Assembly: GCA_963722495.1 (NCBI GenBank)
Contig: CAVRND010000028.1
Span: forward strand, 186,001-250,000
Direction: 5' to 3'
DNA from: Hyphomicrobium_A sp963722495
GTDB taxonomy: Bacteria > Pseudomonadota > Alphaproteobacteria > Rhizobiales > Hyphomicrobiaceae
DNA length: 64,000 nucleotides
In this document: piece after piece, positions 25,043 to 34,055 of the stretch
Numbering within the stretch: the stretch's first letter is position 1
Layout: each line of letters opens with the position of its first letter
Notes under the pieces: model-generated
Databases searched by the model: none
Seen by the model: the letters and a program-made list of their open reading frames with translations, nothing else
What the model was told of the DNA's origin: nothing
Position numbers and translations under genes: made by a program

Positions 25043-25241
25043 CCCGCTTTCGCCGCCATGCTCCGCCGTCGTGTCATCTTGTCATTCGCGCCGGCGCTGC
25101 GCGAAAGTTACTTCCGCTTTTGACCCACAGCAGACATTCATTACGCCGGTCTGCCTTGCAGCCGCGGATGGGTTGCCCCGGACATTGATTGATGCAGAGA
25201 TGAGCGATTACGGCCTGTCTCCACATCCAAGGAAGAGACCC

Positions 25242-26285
25242 ATGCCAGCTCTCGCCGAGATCAACAGGATCGTCGCCTTCCTTCGATCGGAGAACCCGTC
25301 AAAAGACATCTCGACAAACCCGATCGTCGAACATCCACACAATACCAGCCGGACAATCCCGGAGCGGCTACCCCCCGCCAAGCTCAAGGAACTATCCGTG
25401 CTGCAGCCTGCGAAGGCGCTCATCGCGACCGCTGAGGAGTGGGCCTCTATAGCCGCGGCGATCGCTCTTTGCTCGTACTACTGGCACCCCGTCTTGTACC
25501 TGGTCGCGGTGGTGTTTATCGGCGCGCGCCAACACGCCCTGCTGATACTCGGCCACGACGCCTCGCATTATCGCTACCTGCGAACGCGCTGGCAGAACGA
25601 TCTCTTCGGCAACCTCTTTTTGATGTGGCCGACGTTCGCGTCGGTGGAAGGCTTCCGGAAGTTTCACGGAACGCATCACCAATACACAAACCTCGCCAAC
25701 GACGGTAACCGCGACCTCTGGCACACCCACAACGCCGAGGGAGAGCTAGAGCCCGAGTGGGTTTTTCCAAAAACGCGACTCGGCCTGGCGCTGATGCTCC
25801 TGCGTCGTGCCGCTTTTGTTACGGGGATTTCCTGGATACTGCGCGGCCTTGTTGGCTCTTCTTTCATCCCGTCGCCGCGTTGGATGGTCGCCGCGCGGCT
25901 CGCGTTCTACGTGTCGGCCGCTTGCCTTTTGACCCTCTTTGACGCGTGGCCCGGGCTTGTCTGGTATTGGCTCGTGCCATTTTGCACTTGGCACATCGCG
26001 GCCCAATACATCCGCCTGATCTGCGAGCACAGCGCTGTCGAAGCTGAGGAGGGCGAATATCGCGTCACCCGCACCACCATCCCGACCTGGCTCGAGTCGA
26101 TCTTCATCTTGCCGCGCAACGTCGGGTTTCACCTCGAGCATCATTGGTACCCGAGCGTCCCGTTCTATAGGCTGCCCGAGCTGCACCAATTCTTGATGCT
26201 GCGCGAGGGCTTTCAAGCCAACGCCGTGGTCAAGCGCTCTGTCTTCGCCTCACTGGGCGAGTGCATCAAACGACAAAGTTGTTGA
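25242..26285 (+). CDS. Membrane fatty acid desaturase
   Basis: The product has the three histidine boxes of di-iron membrane desaturases: HDASH, HGTHHQY and HLEHH, with an extra HSAVEAEEGEY stretch. Hydrophobic segments surround WASIAAAIALCSYYWHPVLYL, LARLAFYVSAACLLTL-type regions and LVWYWLVPF. The ATG at 25242 follows AAGGAAGAG; an earlier ATG at 25200 lacks one. The substrate (fatty acyl lipid or carotenoid-like) is not determined. The 200 bases before it contain no gene. Confidence 0.88.
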   Translation: MPALAEINRIVAFLRSENPSKDISTNPIVEHPHNTSRTIPERLPPAKLKELSVLQPAKALIATAEEWASIAAAIALCSYYWHPVLYLVAVVFIGARQHALLILGHDASHYRYLRTRWQNDLFGNLFLMWPTFASVEGFRKFHGTHHQYTNLANDGNRDLWHTHNAEGELEPEWVFPKTRLGLALMLLRRAAFVTGISWILRGLVGSSFIPSPRWMVAARLAFYVSAACLLTLFDAWPGLVWYWLVPFCTWHIAAQYIRLICEHSAVEAEEGEYRVTRTTIPTWLESIFILPRNVGFHLEHHWYPSVPFYRLPELHQFLMLREGFQANAVVKRSVFASLGECIKRQSC

Positions 26286-26414
26286 GCAACCGGAGAAGAA
26301 TCACCTGCGACGGTCTCGGGAGACAGGCGCGATATCGTCGCCAGGCGGGACATTGAGATTGAGTGCTTGGCCAACGCGTGAGGCGGTCAGACCCGGAGGG
26401 TCAGACACCTGCGC

Positions 26415-28328
26415 TTAAGCGCGGCTGGCGAGGGCTTCGCGGCCGAGGGCGCCGAGGACGGTCGTGACGATGCCCGCGGCGGTGAGGCCCGCCTGCTCGT
26501 ACATCGCGTCGGGCTTGCCGTGCTCGATGAAGATGTCGGGCAGCACCATCGTGCGCACCTTGAGGCCGCGATCGAGCAGCCCGCTCTCCGAGAGGAAGCG
26601 CAGCACGTGGCTGGCGAAGCCGCCGATCGAGCCCTCCTCCACCGTCACCAGAACCTCGTGGTTCTGCGCCAGGCGACGGATCAGATCCTCATCGAGCGGC
26701 TTGGCGAAGCGCGCGTCGGCGACGGTCGTCGACAGCCCGAACGCCGCAAGTTGATCGGCGGCTTTTAGGCACTCGTGCGCACGCGGGCCGAACGACAGCA
26801 GCGCCACGGCGGAGCCTTCGCGCAGCACGCGACCCTTACCGATCTCGAGCGGAATGCCTTCCGCCGGCAGCGGCACGCCGAAGCCCTCGCCGCGCGGGTA
26901 GCGCACGGCGGAGGGACGATCGTCGATCGCGGCGGCGGTGGCCACCATGTGTACGAGCTCCGCCTCGTCGGCCGCGCCCATGACGACGAAGCCCGGCAGG
27001 CAGGACAGATAAGTGACGTCGAAAGCGCCGGCGTGCGTCGGGCCGTCGGCGCCGACAAGACCGGCGCGATCGATGGCAAAGCGCACCGGCAGGCGCTGGA
27101 TGGCGACGTCGTGCACGACCTGATCGTAGGCGCGTTGCAGGAAGGTCGAATAGATCGCCGCGAACGGCTTCAAGCCCTCGGTGGCGAGGCCAGCGGCGAA
27201 CGTGACGGCGTGCTGCTCGGCAATGCCGACATCGAAGGTGCGCTCCGGAAACGCCTTGCCAAAGAGATCGAGCCCAGTGCCATCGGGCATGGCGGCGGTG
27301 ATGGCGACGATCTTGTCGTCCTTTTTTGCCTCGGCGATCAGGGCCTGGGCGAACACGCGCGTGTAAGTCGGCGCCTTCGGCTTGGCGATGTCCTGCGCAC
27401 CGGTGACGACGTTGAACTTGGAAACGCCGTGGTACTTGTCGTCGGACGCCTCGGCCGGCGCATAGCCTTTGCCCTTCTTCGTCACGACGTGGACGAGGAT
27501 CGGGCCTTGCCGCGCGTCGCGCACGTTCTTCAGCACCGGTAACAGGTGATCGAAGTTGTGGCCGTCGATGGGCCCGACGTAATAGAAGCCGAGCTCCTCG
27601 AACCAAGCGCCGCCCTGCCACAGATGGCGCGTGTATTCCTCCATGCGCGCGGCGCGGCGTTCCCAGCTCTTCGGCAATTGGCGTGCGAGCTGCTTGGCGA
27701 TGTCGCGCAAGTAGAGATACGTGCCGCTGGATGAGATGCGCGCCAGGTAGGCGCTAAGCGCGCCGGTCGGCGGGGCGATCGACATGTCGTTGTCGTTGAG
27801 GACGACGATGAGGCGCTCATCGCGCGCACCGGCGTTGTTCAGCGCCTCGTACGCCATGCCCGCGCTCATGGCGCCGTCGCCGATAACGCACACGACGTTG
27901 TTGTCGCGCTTGGCGAGATCGCGCGCCACGGCCATGCCGAGACCGGCGGAGATCGAGGTCGAGGAATGCGCGGCGCCGAACGGGTCGTACTCGCTCTCGG
28001 CGCGGCGCGTGAAGCCGGAAAGGCCGCCCGGGGCACGCAGCGTGCGAATGCGGTCGCGCCGCCCGGTGATGATCTTGTGCGGGTAGGTCTGGTGGCCGAC
28101 ATCCCAGATCAGACGGTCGCGCGGCGTATCGAACACCCAGTGCAGGGCGACCGTCAGCTCGACGACACCGAGCCCGGCCCCGAGGTGGCCTCCGGTCACC
28201 GATACGGCGTCAATCGTTTCCTGGCGCAACTCGGCCGCGAGCTGCGGAAGTTCTGCTTCTTCGAGCTTGCGCAGATCCTCGGGCGTTTTGACGCGATCGA
28301 GAAGCGGCGTCTTCGGAGCGCTGTCCAC
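26415..28328 (-). CDS. dxs: 1-deoxy-D-xylulose-5-phosphate synthase
   Basis: DXS condenses pyruvate with glyceraldehyde 3-phosphate in the first step of the MEP isoprenoid pathway, using thiamine diphosphate. The 637-residue protein starts with GTG. It has GGHLGAGLGVVELTVALHWV, WDVGHQTYPHKI, the thiamine site CVIGDGAMSAGMAYEALNN, GPIDGHN, and the transketolase-like C-terminal half with GIAEQHAVTFAAGLA and RAGLVGADGPTHAG. Full length. It is monocistronic here, whereas tlyA often follows directly in relatives. Confidence 0.97.
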   Translation of the reverse strand: MDSAPKTPLLDRVKTPEDLRKLEEAELPQLAAELRQETIDAVSVTGGHLGAGLGVVELTVALHWVFDTPRDRLIWDVGHQTYPHKIITGRRDRIRTLRAPGGLSGFTRRAESEYDPFGAAHSSTSISAGLGMAVARDLAKRDNNVVCVIGDGAMSAGMAYEALNNAGARDERLIVVLNDNDMSIAPPTGALSAYLARISSSGTYLYLRDIAKQLARQLPKSWERRAARMEEYTRHLWQGGAWFEELGFYYVGPIDGHNFDHLLPVLKNVRDARQGPILVHVVTKKGKGYAPAEASDDKYHGVSKFNVVTGAQDIAKPKAPTYTRVFAQALIAEAKKDDKIVAITAAMPDGTGLDLFGKAFPERTFDVGIAEQHAVTFAAGLATEGLKPFAAIYSTFLQRAYDQVVHDVAIQRLPVRFAIDRAGLVGADGPTHAGAFDVTYLSCLPGFVVMGAADEAELVHMVATAAAIDDRPSAVRYPRGEGFGVPLPAEGIPLEIGKGRVLREGSAVALLSFGPRAHECLKAADQLAAFGLSTTVADARFAKPLDEDLIRRLAQNHEVLVTVEEGSIGGFASHVLRFLSESGLLDRGLKVRTMVLPDIFIEHGKPDAMYEQAGLTAAGIVTTVLGALGREALASRA

Positions 28329-28414
28329 AGAGCCATCCCGTGCTGTGACGTAAGTCTTGGTTATGTCACACTGTCGCGCCCCCGCAAGAGAGCAATCGCC
28401 GCGGAAGGTTGCGC

Positions 28415-28448
28415 AAAAGAAAAAGCGCGGCTCCGGGGGGAGCCGCGC
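28415..28448 (-). terminator. Rho-independent terminator of the His-rich small protein gene
   Basis: On the minus strand GCGCGGCTCC, a four-base C loop and GGAGCCGCGC form a perfect 10-bp stem followed by TTTTTCTTT. It is about 36 bases after the stop of the small gene at 28485. Confidence 0.9.
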
Positions 28449-28484
28449 CTTCGGTGGTCCAAGCTGAACCCCGAAGTACCAGTC

Positions 28485-28664
28485 TTAGTGGCACTTACGG
28501 TGATGCTTGCGGAACCAATGGCCGTGCTTCTTGCACTTGCCAGCCTTGTAGTACTTGGCGTGGTGATGCTTCTTCTTGAAGTGAGCCTCGGCCGGCGAGG
28601 TGGTGGCGACGCCAACCATGGCAAAGGTGCTGAGCACGACGGCGAGGGCCATCAACGACTTCAT
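28485..28664 (-). CDS. Small secreted histidine/lysine-rich protein, 59 aa
   Basis: A clear signal peptide (MKSLMALAVVLSTFAMVGV, cleavage near AEA-HFKK) is followed by about 30 residues rich in His and Lys, for example HFKKKHHHAKYYKAGK, with two cysteines. GGGGAG precedes the ATG and a textbook terminator follows, so this is a real, separately expressed gene. The histidine clusters suggest metal (Ni, Zn or Cu) or polyanion binding in the periplasm, but this is inference. No family recognised. Confidence 0.8.
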   Translation of the reverse strand: MKSLMALAVVLSTFAMVGVATTSPAEAHFKKKHHHAKYYKAGKCKKHGHWFRKHHRKCH

Positions 28665-28982
28665 TGGTCTTCTCCCCAAATATCAAGACAAAGCTCAAAC
28701 TTACGGATGAAAAGCAGGAAAAACGCCTACCTGTCCTTTGAGCCGGGCGGCACCCTAGAGGGCTTGATCCCAATAGGCTAGAGGGCATCCCCCATCCTCT
28801 GGCGTACCTGAAAAGCCAGCTAACGCCGGCCTTCCGCTAAGCCTCTTGCTCGTAACGAGAAAATTTCCGATGCGAGAGGACAAAGGGACGTTCCGCCGCA
28901 GGTGGGCGGCCTTCAGCTGCTCCGCGCCGGTGCTTCGCCTTTCGCGATTGACCGAGCAACGTTCACGCCTAGCTTGGCGGCG

Positions 28983-29498
28983 ATGACGAAACACTGGGTC
29001 ACGGTCAACGACCGGATGCAGAAGGGCTACCGATACGCGCGCACGGCGCGTGCCGGTCGCGACTTCGATCCCGCCTTCACGCCCGACCTGACGCCACCGC
29101 AGATGCTGCGTCTCGGCGTCTTCGCAGGGCGCTACATGACCGACACGCGAGGAGAATTTCCCAAGAGCTGGTTCACGCACGCCAAGCTTGCCAAGGGCCG
29201 GCACGGGCGCGACGTCAAGCTCAACTACTTCGGCGTCGATGCCAGTCAGCCGCTGTCGGTGTGGAAGAAGAAGGGCTGGATCCACGAGGACGATCCGCGC
29301 GGGTGGTTCCAGTGGTACTGCCGCTATTACATGGGCCGTCGCATGCCCGACGAGGACCAGCGGCAGATCAAGCGTTGGAAGATGATCCGCCGCCACGTGC
29401 GGCAGGTGGAGAAGAACTGCGAGCGCGGCGATATATTCTGCCGTCCCCGCCAGCGCCAGGCGCTGCTGCATTGGGCCTACGACAGCCGCAAGATTTAA
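28983..29498 (+). CDS. Conserved hypothetical protein, 171 aa
   Basis: The product MTKHWVTVNDRMQKGYRYAR has an orderly soluble sequence with DFDPAFTPDLTPPQMLRLGV, EFPKSWFTHAKLAKG and a tryptophan-rich DDPRGWFQWYCRYYMGRRMP. Such proteins occur in bacteria as uncharacterised conserved proteins; I cannot assign a function. The start was chosen because the family-like sequence begins there; an upstream in-frame start at 28902 is possible. A palindromic repeat follows the gene. Confidence 0.78.
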   Translation: MTKHWVTVNDRMQKGYRYARTARAGRDFDPAFTPDLTPPQMLRLGVFAGRYMTDTRGEFPKSWFTHAKLAKGRHGRDVKLNYFGVDASQPLSVWKKKGWIHEDDPRGWFQWYCRYYMGRRMPDEDQRQIKRWKMIRRHVRQVEKNCERGDIFCRPRQRQALLHWAYDSRKI

Positions 29499-29566
29499 AC
29501 TTGAGTGGCCGAGCCGGTCAGACCTGCTCCCACGGGACAGGGAGGTTTATTTGCGCTGTCGCCGCA

Positions 29567-29723
29567 ACCTCACCTCTCCCAGAGGGAGAGGTCGGAAGCG
29601 AAAACTAATGAGCTTCCGGGTGAGGGGTCATTCCCTCTCAGGACCTGAACGAGACTTGCGACCGAGCATCCCCTCACCCGGTGGCGCATGCATGCGCCAC
29701 CGACCTCTCCCCATGGGAGAGGT
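29567..29723. repeat. Nested palindromic CTCACCC/CTCTCCC repeat, copy 2
   Basis: This copy holds ACCTCTCCC-N-GGGAGAGGT palindromes at both ends, CCGGGTGAGGGG and CCCCTCACCCGG between them, and a GGCGCATGCATGCGCC palindrome. It lies between the 171-aa gene and xseB. It shares building blocks with copies at 19537 and 50561 but in a different order. Confidence 0.8.
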
Positions 29724-29754
29724 GAAGAAGAGCGCAGAGGCCCGTTCGGGATTC

Positions 29755-30024
29755 TCAGCTTTGAGGGTCGAGGGGCTCGGTGCCTTTGGGCGAGCCGTCG
29801 GCGGCGAACGTGAGCTTCTCAACCTTCGCCTCGGCCTGGCGCAGCAGTCGGTCGCAATGCGCCTTCAGCACCTCGCCACGCTCGTAAATATTGATGGATT
29901 CCTCGAGTTCGACGTCGCCCCTCTCAAGGCGCGTGACGATACTCTCCAGCTCCTTCAGCGCGCGCTCGAAGCTCATGTCCTTGATGTCCGCGTGCTTGGG
30001 CGTCTTCGATACGACCGTTTCCAT
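29755..30024 (-). CDS. xseB: Exodeoxyribonuclease VII small subunit
   Basis: XseB is the small subunit of exonuclease VII. The 89-residue product contains the signature SFERALKELESIVTRLERGD and LEESINIYERGEVLKAHCDR, followed by the short C-terminal helix with LLRQAEAKVEKL. It sits downstream of the HDAC-like gene and in the same direction, as in other Rhizobiales. Confidence 0.94.
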   Translation of the reverse strand: METVVSKTPKHADIKDMSFERALKELESIVTRLERGDVELEESINIYERGEVLKAHCDRLLRQAEAKVEKLTFAADGSPKGTEPLDPQS

Positions 30025-30054
30025 GCTGCGTCCCGATGAGTTGCGGTTGCGAGG

Positions 30055-30999
30055 TTACGCGCCGTTGTCCATCAGCGCCTTGACGTGGACGGCAACCGAG
30101 CGCGCCAGCGCGTTGAGGTCATAGCCGCCTTCGAGCATCGATACGATGCGACCATTGCAGTGCCGCTTGGCCGAATCGGCGAGCTTCTCCGTCGCCCACA
30201 GAAAGTCGGCTTCGACCAGCCGCAAATTCGCCAGCGGGTCGGCCGTGTGCGCATCGAAGCCGGCCGAGATGATAAGCATGTCGGGGCCGAAATCATGCAA
30301 GGCGGGCAGAATGCGCGATTCGACCGCCTCGCGGAACCGCTCGCCGGAATCGCCCGCGCGCAAGCGGCGCGTTGTAGATGTTGCCGACGCCGCGCTCGCC
30401 CGTCGCGCCGGTGCCGGGAAACAGCGGCATCTCGTGCGTCGAGCCGTAGAACAAGTTCTTGTCGGACCAGAAGATATCCTGCGTGCCGTTGCCGTGGTGA
30501 ACGTCGAAATCGACGATCGCAATGCGCTCGGCGCCGTGCTTCTTGCGCGCATAGAGCGCGGCGATGGCGGCGTTGGAGAACAGGCAGAAGCCCATGGCGC
30601 GGTCGGACTCGGCGTGGTGGCCCGGCGGGCGCACCTGGCAGAAGGCGTTGGCGGCCTTGCCCTCGATCACCGCGTCGACCGCGGCGAGGCCGGCACCGAC
30701 TGCGCGCAACGCGGCCTCCCACGTACCGGCGGAGACGACCGTATCGCCGTCGATGTGGCGGGGATGCTCGAGCGGGCCGGTCGCGATGGCGCGCATCTTC
30801 TCCAGATGCGCTTTCGGGTGCGCGAGCAGGATCTGCTCCTCGACGTCGTCGCGCATCGGTGCCTCGGCGCGTTGAGGCTGTTGAAGAGGTCGTGCGCTAG
30901 CACCTTGTCGATGGCGCGCATGCGATCCGGCCGCTCGGGATGCCCGGGGCCGGTGTCGTGTTCAGTAAAAGCCGGATGCGTGAGAAGGAGTGTCGCCAT
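30055..30999 (-). pseudogene. Histone deacetylase family (AcuC/HDAC-like) protein with two frameshifts
   Basis: This zinc-dependent deacetylase-like family acts on acetylated proteins or small molecules. From MATLLLTHPAFTEHDTGPGH at 30999, the frame reads HPERPDRMRAIDKV, changes at about 30860-30870, continues with VRPPGHHAESDRAMGFC, the zinc motif VDFDVHHGNGTQDIF and HEMPLFPGTG, changes again at about 30351-30354, and ends with GFDAHTADPLANLRL and MLEGGYDLNALA. All catalytic motifs are present once the two indels are repaired (one missing base, then one extra G). It is more likely an error-bearing gene than an old pseudogene. Confidence 0.88.
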
Positions 31000-31030
31000 G
31001 GGTGCGCGTGCCGCGTTCTGATTGTGCGCC

Positions 31031-31052
31031 AGTGTGATGATCGAGAAATTCG
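31031..31052 (+). repeat. Half-site of hairpin unit B of the 167-bp repeat
   Basis: The 22 bases here match 56469-56490, one arm of unit B, which includes GTGTGATGATCGAGAAATTC. The second arm is absent, so no hairpin can form. It lies just upstream of the HDAC-like gene start. Confidence 0.6.
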
Positions 31053-31164
31053 TCATCGTTCTCGGCTCGGTAGGTTCGCATGCCATGTTAATGCGCCCCG
31101 CCCGTCAAGGGCCAGCGCCACTCCGGTAAACTTAACCCAGGCCCAGCATCGCGCTGCTTGGCAG

Positions 31165-32688
31165 CTACCCCGCGCGCGCTTCGGCGCGTGCGCGGGCGGA
31201 CAGCCACCGCACGGCGCGCACCGGCAGCATTATCAGTGCCCAGAGCTGATGCATGAATGAAACGATCAGCGCCGGGACGCCGACGATCGGCAGGAAGAGC
31301 AGCAGGTAGGCGAGCAGGCGCGCGCCCTGCGCGGCGCGGTAACCGATGGCGCCCCGGTACTCTCCGCGCTGCTCCGGCGGCCAGACGCGCGCGTACCATT
31401 GGCTGGCGACCGGCCAGCCGAGCACGCCCGCGACGAGGCCCATCAAATAGGCGAACTGATACCCTGACGGGATGAAGGGAATGAGGCGCCGGTCGAGCTC
31501 CTTCTGGCGCTGGTCGTCGCGCGCATACACATCAACGGCCGTGGTCACGACGTTGCCCGTGACGTTCGAGACGGCGCTCGACCACCATCCGCCGACGACG
31601 CCGGTGATGGGCTCGCTGCCGGCGTCGGCCGGCACGGCGCGGATGGCGACACGGCCGTTGGCCTCGCGCTGCATGGAGACATGGAACTCGCCGCGCGAGG
31701 CGCCCAGCGCATCGAGGAAGTCGCCGAACGTGGCGCGCTTCAACGCGTCGTCGAGACCGCCGACCGAGATGCGCTGCCAGAACCAGTTGCGCCCGCCCGG
31801 CTGACGCGGCGTATCCGACTGCAGGATGACGAGGTTGACGTCGGCATCGGCGGCGGCGCGCGTGAGATCGGAGAGCTTGACGCTCTGCTCGCCACCCGCC
31901 GATGGGTTGAAGTGGAGCAGGTTATCCTCGACCCGGCCGGTGACGAGCACCGTCTGCCCCCGCACGGACGACAAGGCGCCGGCAAGCGCAGGCGGATCGA
32001 TGGCATCGACCAGCGCCGCCTTGGTGTCGGGATCGAGGCGCGGATAGGAGGACAGCGTCGCGGGCCCGCCCGGCTCCAGCGCCAGCGAGCGAATGCTCGA
32101 GCGGCTGAGCGGACGCTCGAGCTGCGCGATCGCCTCGTCGAACAGCGCACGCTGACGCAAATCGACCAGCAAGTTGGGGCGCACGGCGGCGTAGAGCGCA
32201 TCAGCGCGGGCAAGCAGCGGATAGCTGTCGGCACCGGCGACGACATAGAGCTTGGCGCCGGACGGCAGATCCTTCAGCAGGGCACGGTCGGCAAACAGCG
32301 TCTCCTCACTGAGGTAGATACCGAGGCTGCCTCCGGGCGTTGCATCGGGCAGCAGGGTCGGGATGACGCGCTGCAATTCCTCCGGCGTACCGGCAGTGAA
32401 GACGTCGCCATCGCGATTGACGAATTTCCAGTGGCCCTCGGGGGTCGCATGCGCGGCCAGAACGGAGCCCTTGGCGCCGGCCGGTAGCGTGCGAATGAGA
32501 GCGGCCCCGCGCTCCAACTCGACGACGCCGATCTTGCCTGCGCGCACGCCCGTCTCGCCGACCTCGGCGCCGATGCGGCCCAGGCGCGAGAGCCAGTTGG
32601 CCTGCGCGTTAGGCACGCTCATAACCAGCAGCAGCGCCAAGCAGCTCAACCGCAGCAGGGCATGACCGTTCGCCAAAGCCAGGTGCAT
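31165..32688 (-). CDS. Large exported/membrane protein of unknown function, 507 aa
   Basis: The protein has a signal peptide or anchor at residues ~8-30 and a long soluble part with repeated themes (LGRIGAEVGETGVRAGKIGV, VVAGADSYPLLARADALYAA, FGDFLDALGASRGEFHVSMQ). Near the C-terminus are two or three hydrophobic segments (FAYLMGLVAGVLGWPVAS, LLAYLLLFLPIVGVPALIV) and a basic tail. No domain I recognise; a large soluble region anchored by C-terminal helices is the visible architecture. It is followed by the HDAC-like gene's upstream region, not an operon partner. Confidence 0.72.
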   Translation of the reverse strand: MHLALANGHALLRLSCLALLLVMSVPNAQANWLSRLGRIGAEVGETGVRAGKIGVVELERGAALIRTLPAGAKGSVLAAHATPEGHWKFVNRDGDVFTAGTPEELQRVIPTLLPDATPGGSLGIYLSEETLFADRALLKDLPSGAKLYVVAGADSYPLLARADALYAAVRPNLLVDLRQRALFDEAIAQLERPLSRSSIRSLALEPGGPATLSSYPRLDPDTKAALVDAIDPPALAGALSSVRGQTVLVTGRVEDNLLHFNPSAGGEQSVKLSDLTRAAADADVNLVILQSDTPRQPGGRNWFWQRISVGGLDDALKRATFGDFLDALGASRGEFHVSMQREANGRVAIRAVPADAGSEPITGVVGGWWSSAVSNVTGNVVTTAVDVYARDDQRQKELDRRLIPFIPSGYQFAYLMGLVAGVLGWPVASQWYARVWPPEQRGEYRGAIGYRAAQGARLLAYLLLFLPIVGVPALIVSFMHQLWALIMLPVRAVRWLSARARAEARAG

Positions 32689-32789
32689 TGCCGTCCTTCC
32701 CGATTTCAGGCGGAGAATACACGCTGTTTGGACAGAATTCAGCCCGAGCGGCTATGAGTGCGCACCGCAAATCAAGGAACCGCCTCCGC

Positions 32790-33744
32790 ATGGGCATCGT
32801 CAAGGCATCGGATGAAGCGATCGGAGCCGCCGCAGAGCACCTGCGGGCGGGGCGCCTCGTCGCCTTCCCGACCGAGACCGTCTACGGGCTCGGCGCCGAT
32901 GCGACCAACGGCGCGGCGGTGGCGGCGATCTTCGCCACCAAGGGCCGGCCGCAGTTCAATCCGCTGATCGTGCACGTCGAGGGTATGGGGCAGGCCCGCG
33001 AGCATGCCGAGCTGACCGCCCTCGCACGGCGACTGATCGACGCCTTCTGGCCTGGACCGCTAACGCTCGTTCTTGAAAAGCGCACCAAGTCTCCGGTTTC
33101 GGATCTCGTCACCGGCGGGCTGACGACGATCGCCGTGCGTTCACCGGATCATCCGATTGCACGCGCGCTCCTTGCTGCGACGGGGCGTCCGCTCGCGGCA
33201 CCGTCGGCCAATCGCTCCGGGCGCATCAGCCCGACGCAGGCGGCGCATGTCTTCTCGGACCTCGGAGACGGTATCGCGATGATCCTTGATGGCGGCGCGA
33301 CGGCGCATGGTCTGGAATCGACCGTCGTCGACGCGCGCGGCGACGCGCCGGTGCTGTTGCGCCCGGGCGCCGTAACCGCGGAGACGATTGAGGCCGTGCT
33401 CGGCCGTCCCGTGGCGCGCGCAAAGATCGATGAGCATCGGCCAAACGCGCCCGGCCAGCTGGCCAGCCACTACGCGCCCAACGCGAAAGTGCGGCTCGCG
33501 GCCATGGAAGTGCGGGCCGGCGAAGCGCTGCTAGCGTTCGGTGGCAACCCGCTCGCCACGAAAGGTCCAGCAGTCAATCTCAGCCCATCGGGCGATCTGA
33601 GCGGAGGCTGCCACCAATCTGTTCGCGGCCTTGCGGGCGCTGGATCAGAGCGGCGCCACGACTATCGCCGTGATGCCAATTCCTGATGTGGGCCTCGGCG
33701 AAGCGATCAACGACCGGCTGCGGCGCGCGGCGGCGCCGCGGTAG
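32790..33744 (+). pseudogene. L-threonylcarbamoyladenylate synthase (Sua5/TsaC) with a 3' frameshift
   Basis: This enzyme makes threonylcarbamoyl-AMP for tRNA t6A37. The product has VAFPTETVYGLGADATNG, FATKGRPQFNPLIVHV, AFWPGPLTLVL, and the Sua5-type C-terminal extension with GQLASHYAPNAKVRLAAMEV. At about 33601-33604 an extra G shifts the frame; removing it gives an uninterrupted family-like tail ending DRLRRAAAPR at 33744. t6A synthesis is essential in most bacteria, so a sequencing error is much likelier than loss. The start at 32790 follows a weak AAGGAA. Confidence 0.9.
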
Positions 33745-33746
33745 GC

Positions 33747-33881
33747 TCACGGGCTGATTTTGGATGCTTCGTCGTCCTGCACGGCCTCGCGCGGACTGTC
33801 ATGCGGCCATATCGACACGATGGCGTAGGAAGCCACAAGCGACAGAAGGGCGAGCCCAAACACCGCAATCGCTTTGCGCAT
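33747..33881 (-). CDS. Small membrane protein, 44 aa
   Basis: A short frame reading MRKAIAVFGLALLSLVASYA has one membrane helix (residues 4-25) followed by a short acidic tail ending in KISP. GGGGG lies 7 bases before the ATG. It converges on the Sua5 gene with a 2-base gap. Basis is start context and hydrophobic pattern only; no family is recognised. Confidence 0.45.
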   Translation of the reverse strand: MRKAIAVFGLALLSLVASYAIVSIWPHDSPREAVQDDEASKISP

Positions 33882-34055
33882 CGCGAACCCCCGTGAAACA
33901 AAGTTGGTCGACCCGAAGGACGTTGAGGTCGGCCGGTAGACTGTAGATAGGTTGCAGGCGCGATTTGCGGCAGCGCGTGTTTTCCGGCAACAGTCAGTGC
34001 AATCAACAGCTTAAGGACGGCGCCGGTGTCCGGCAAGCAGGCAAGTGGCGAACAG

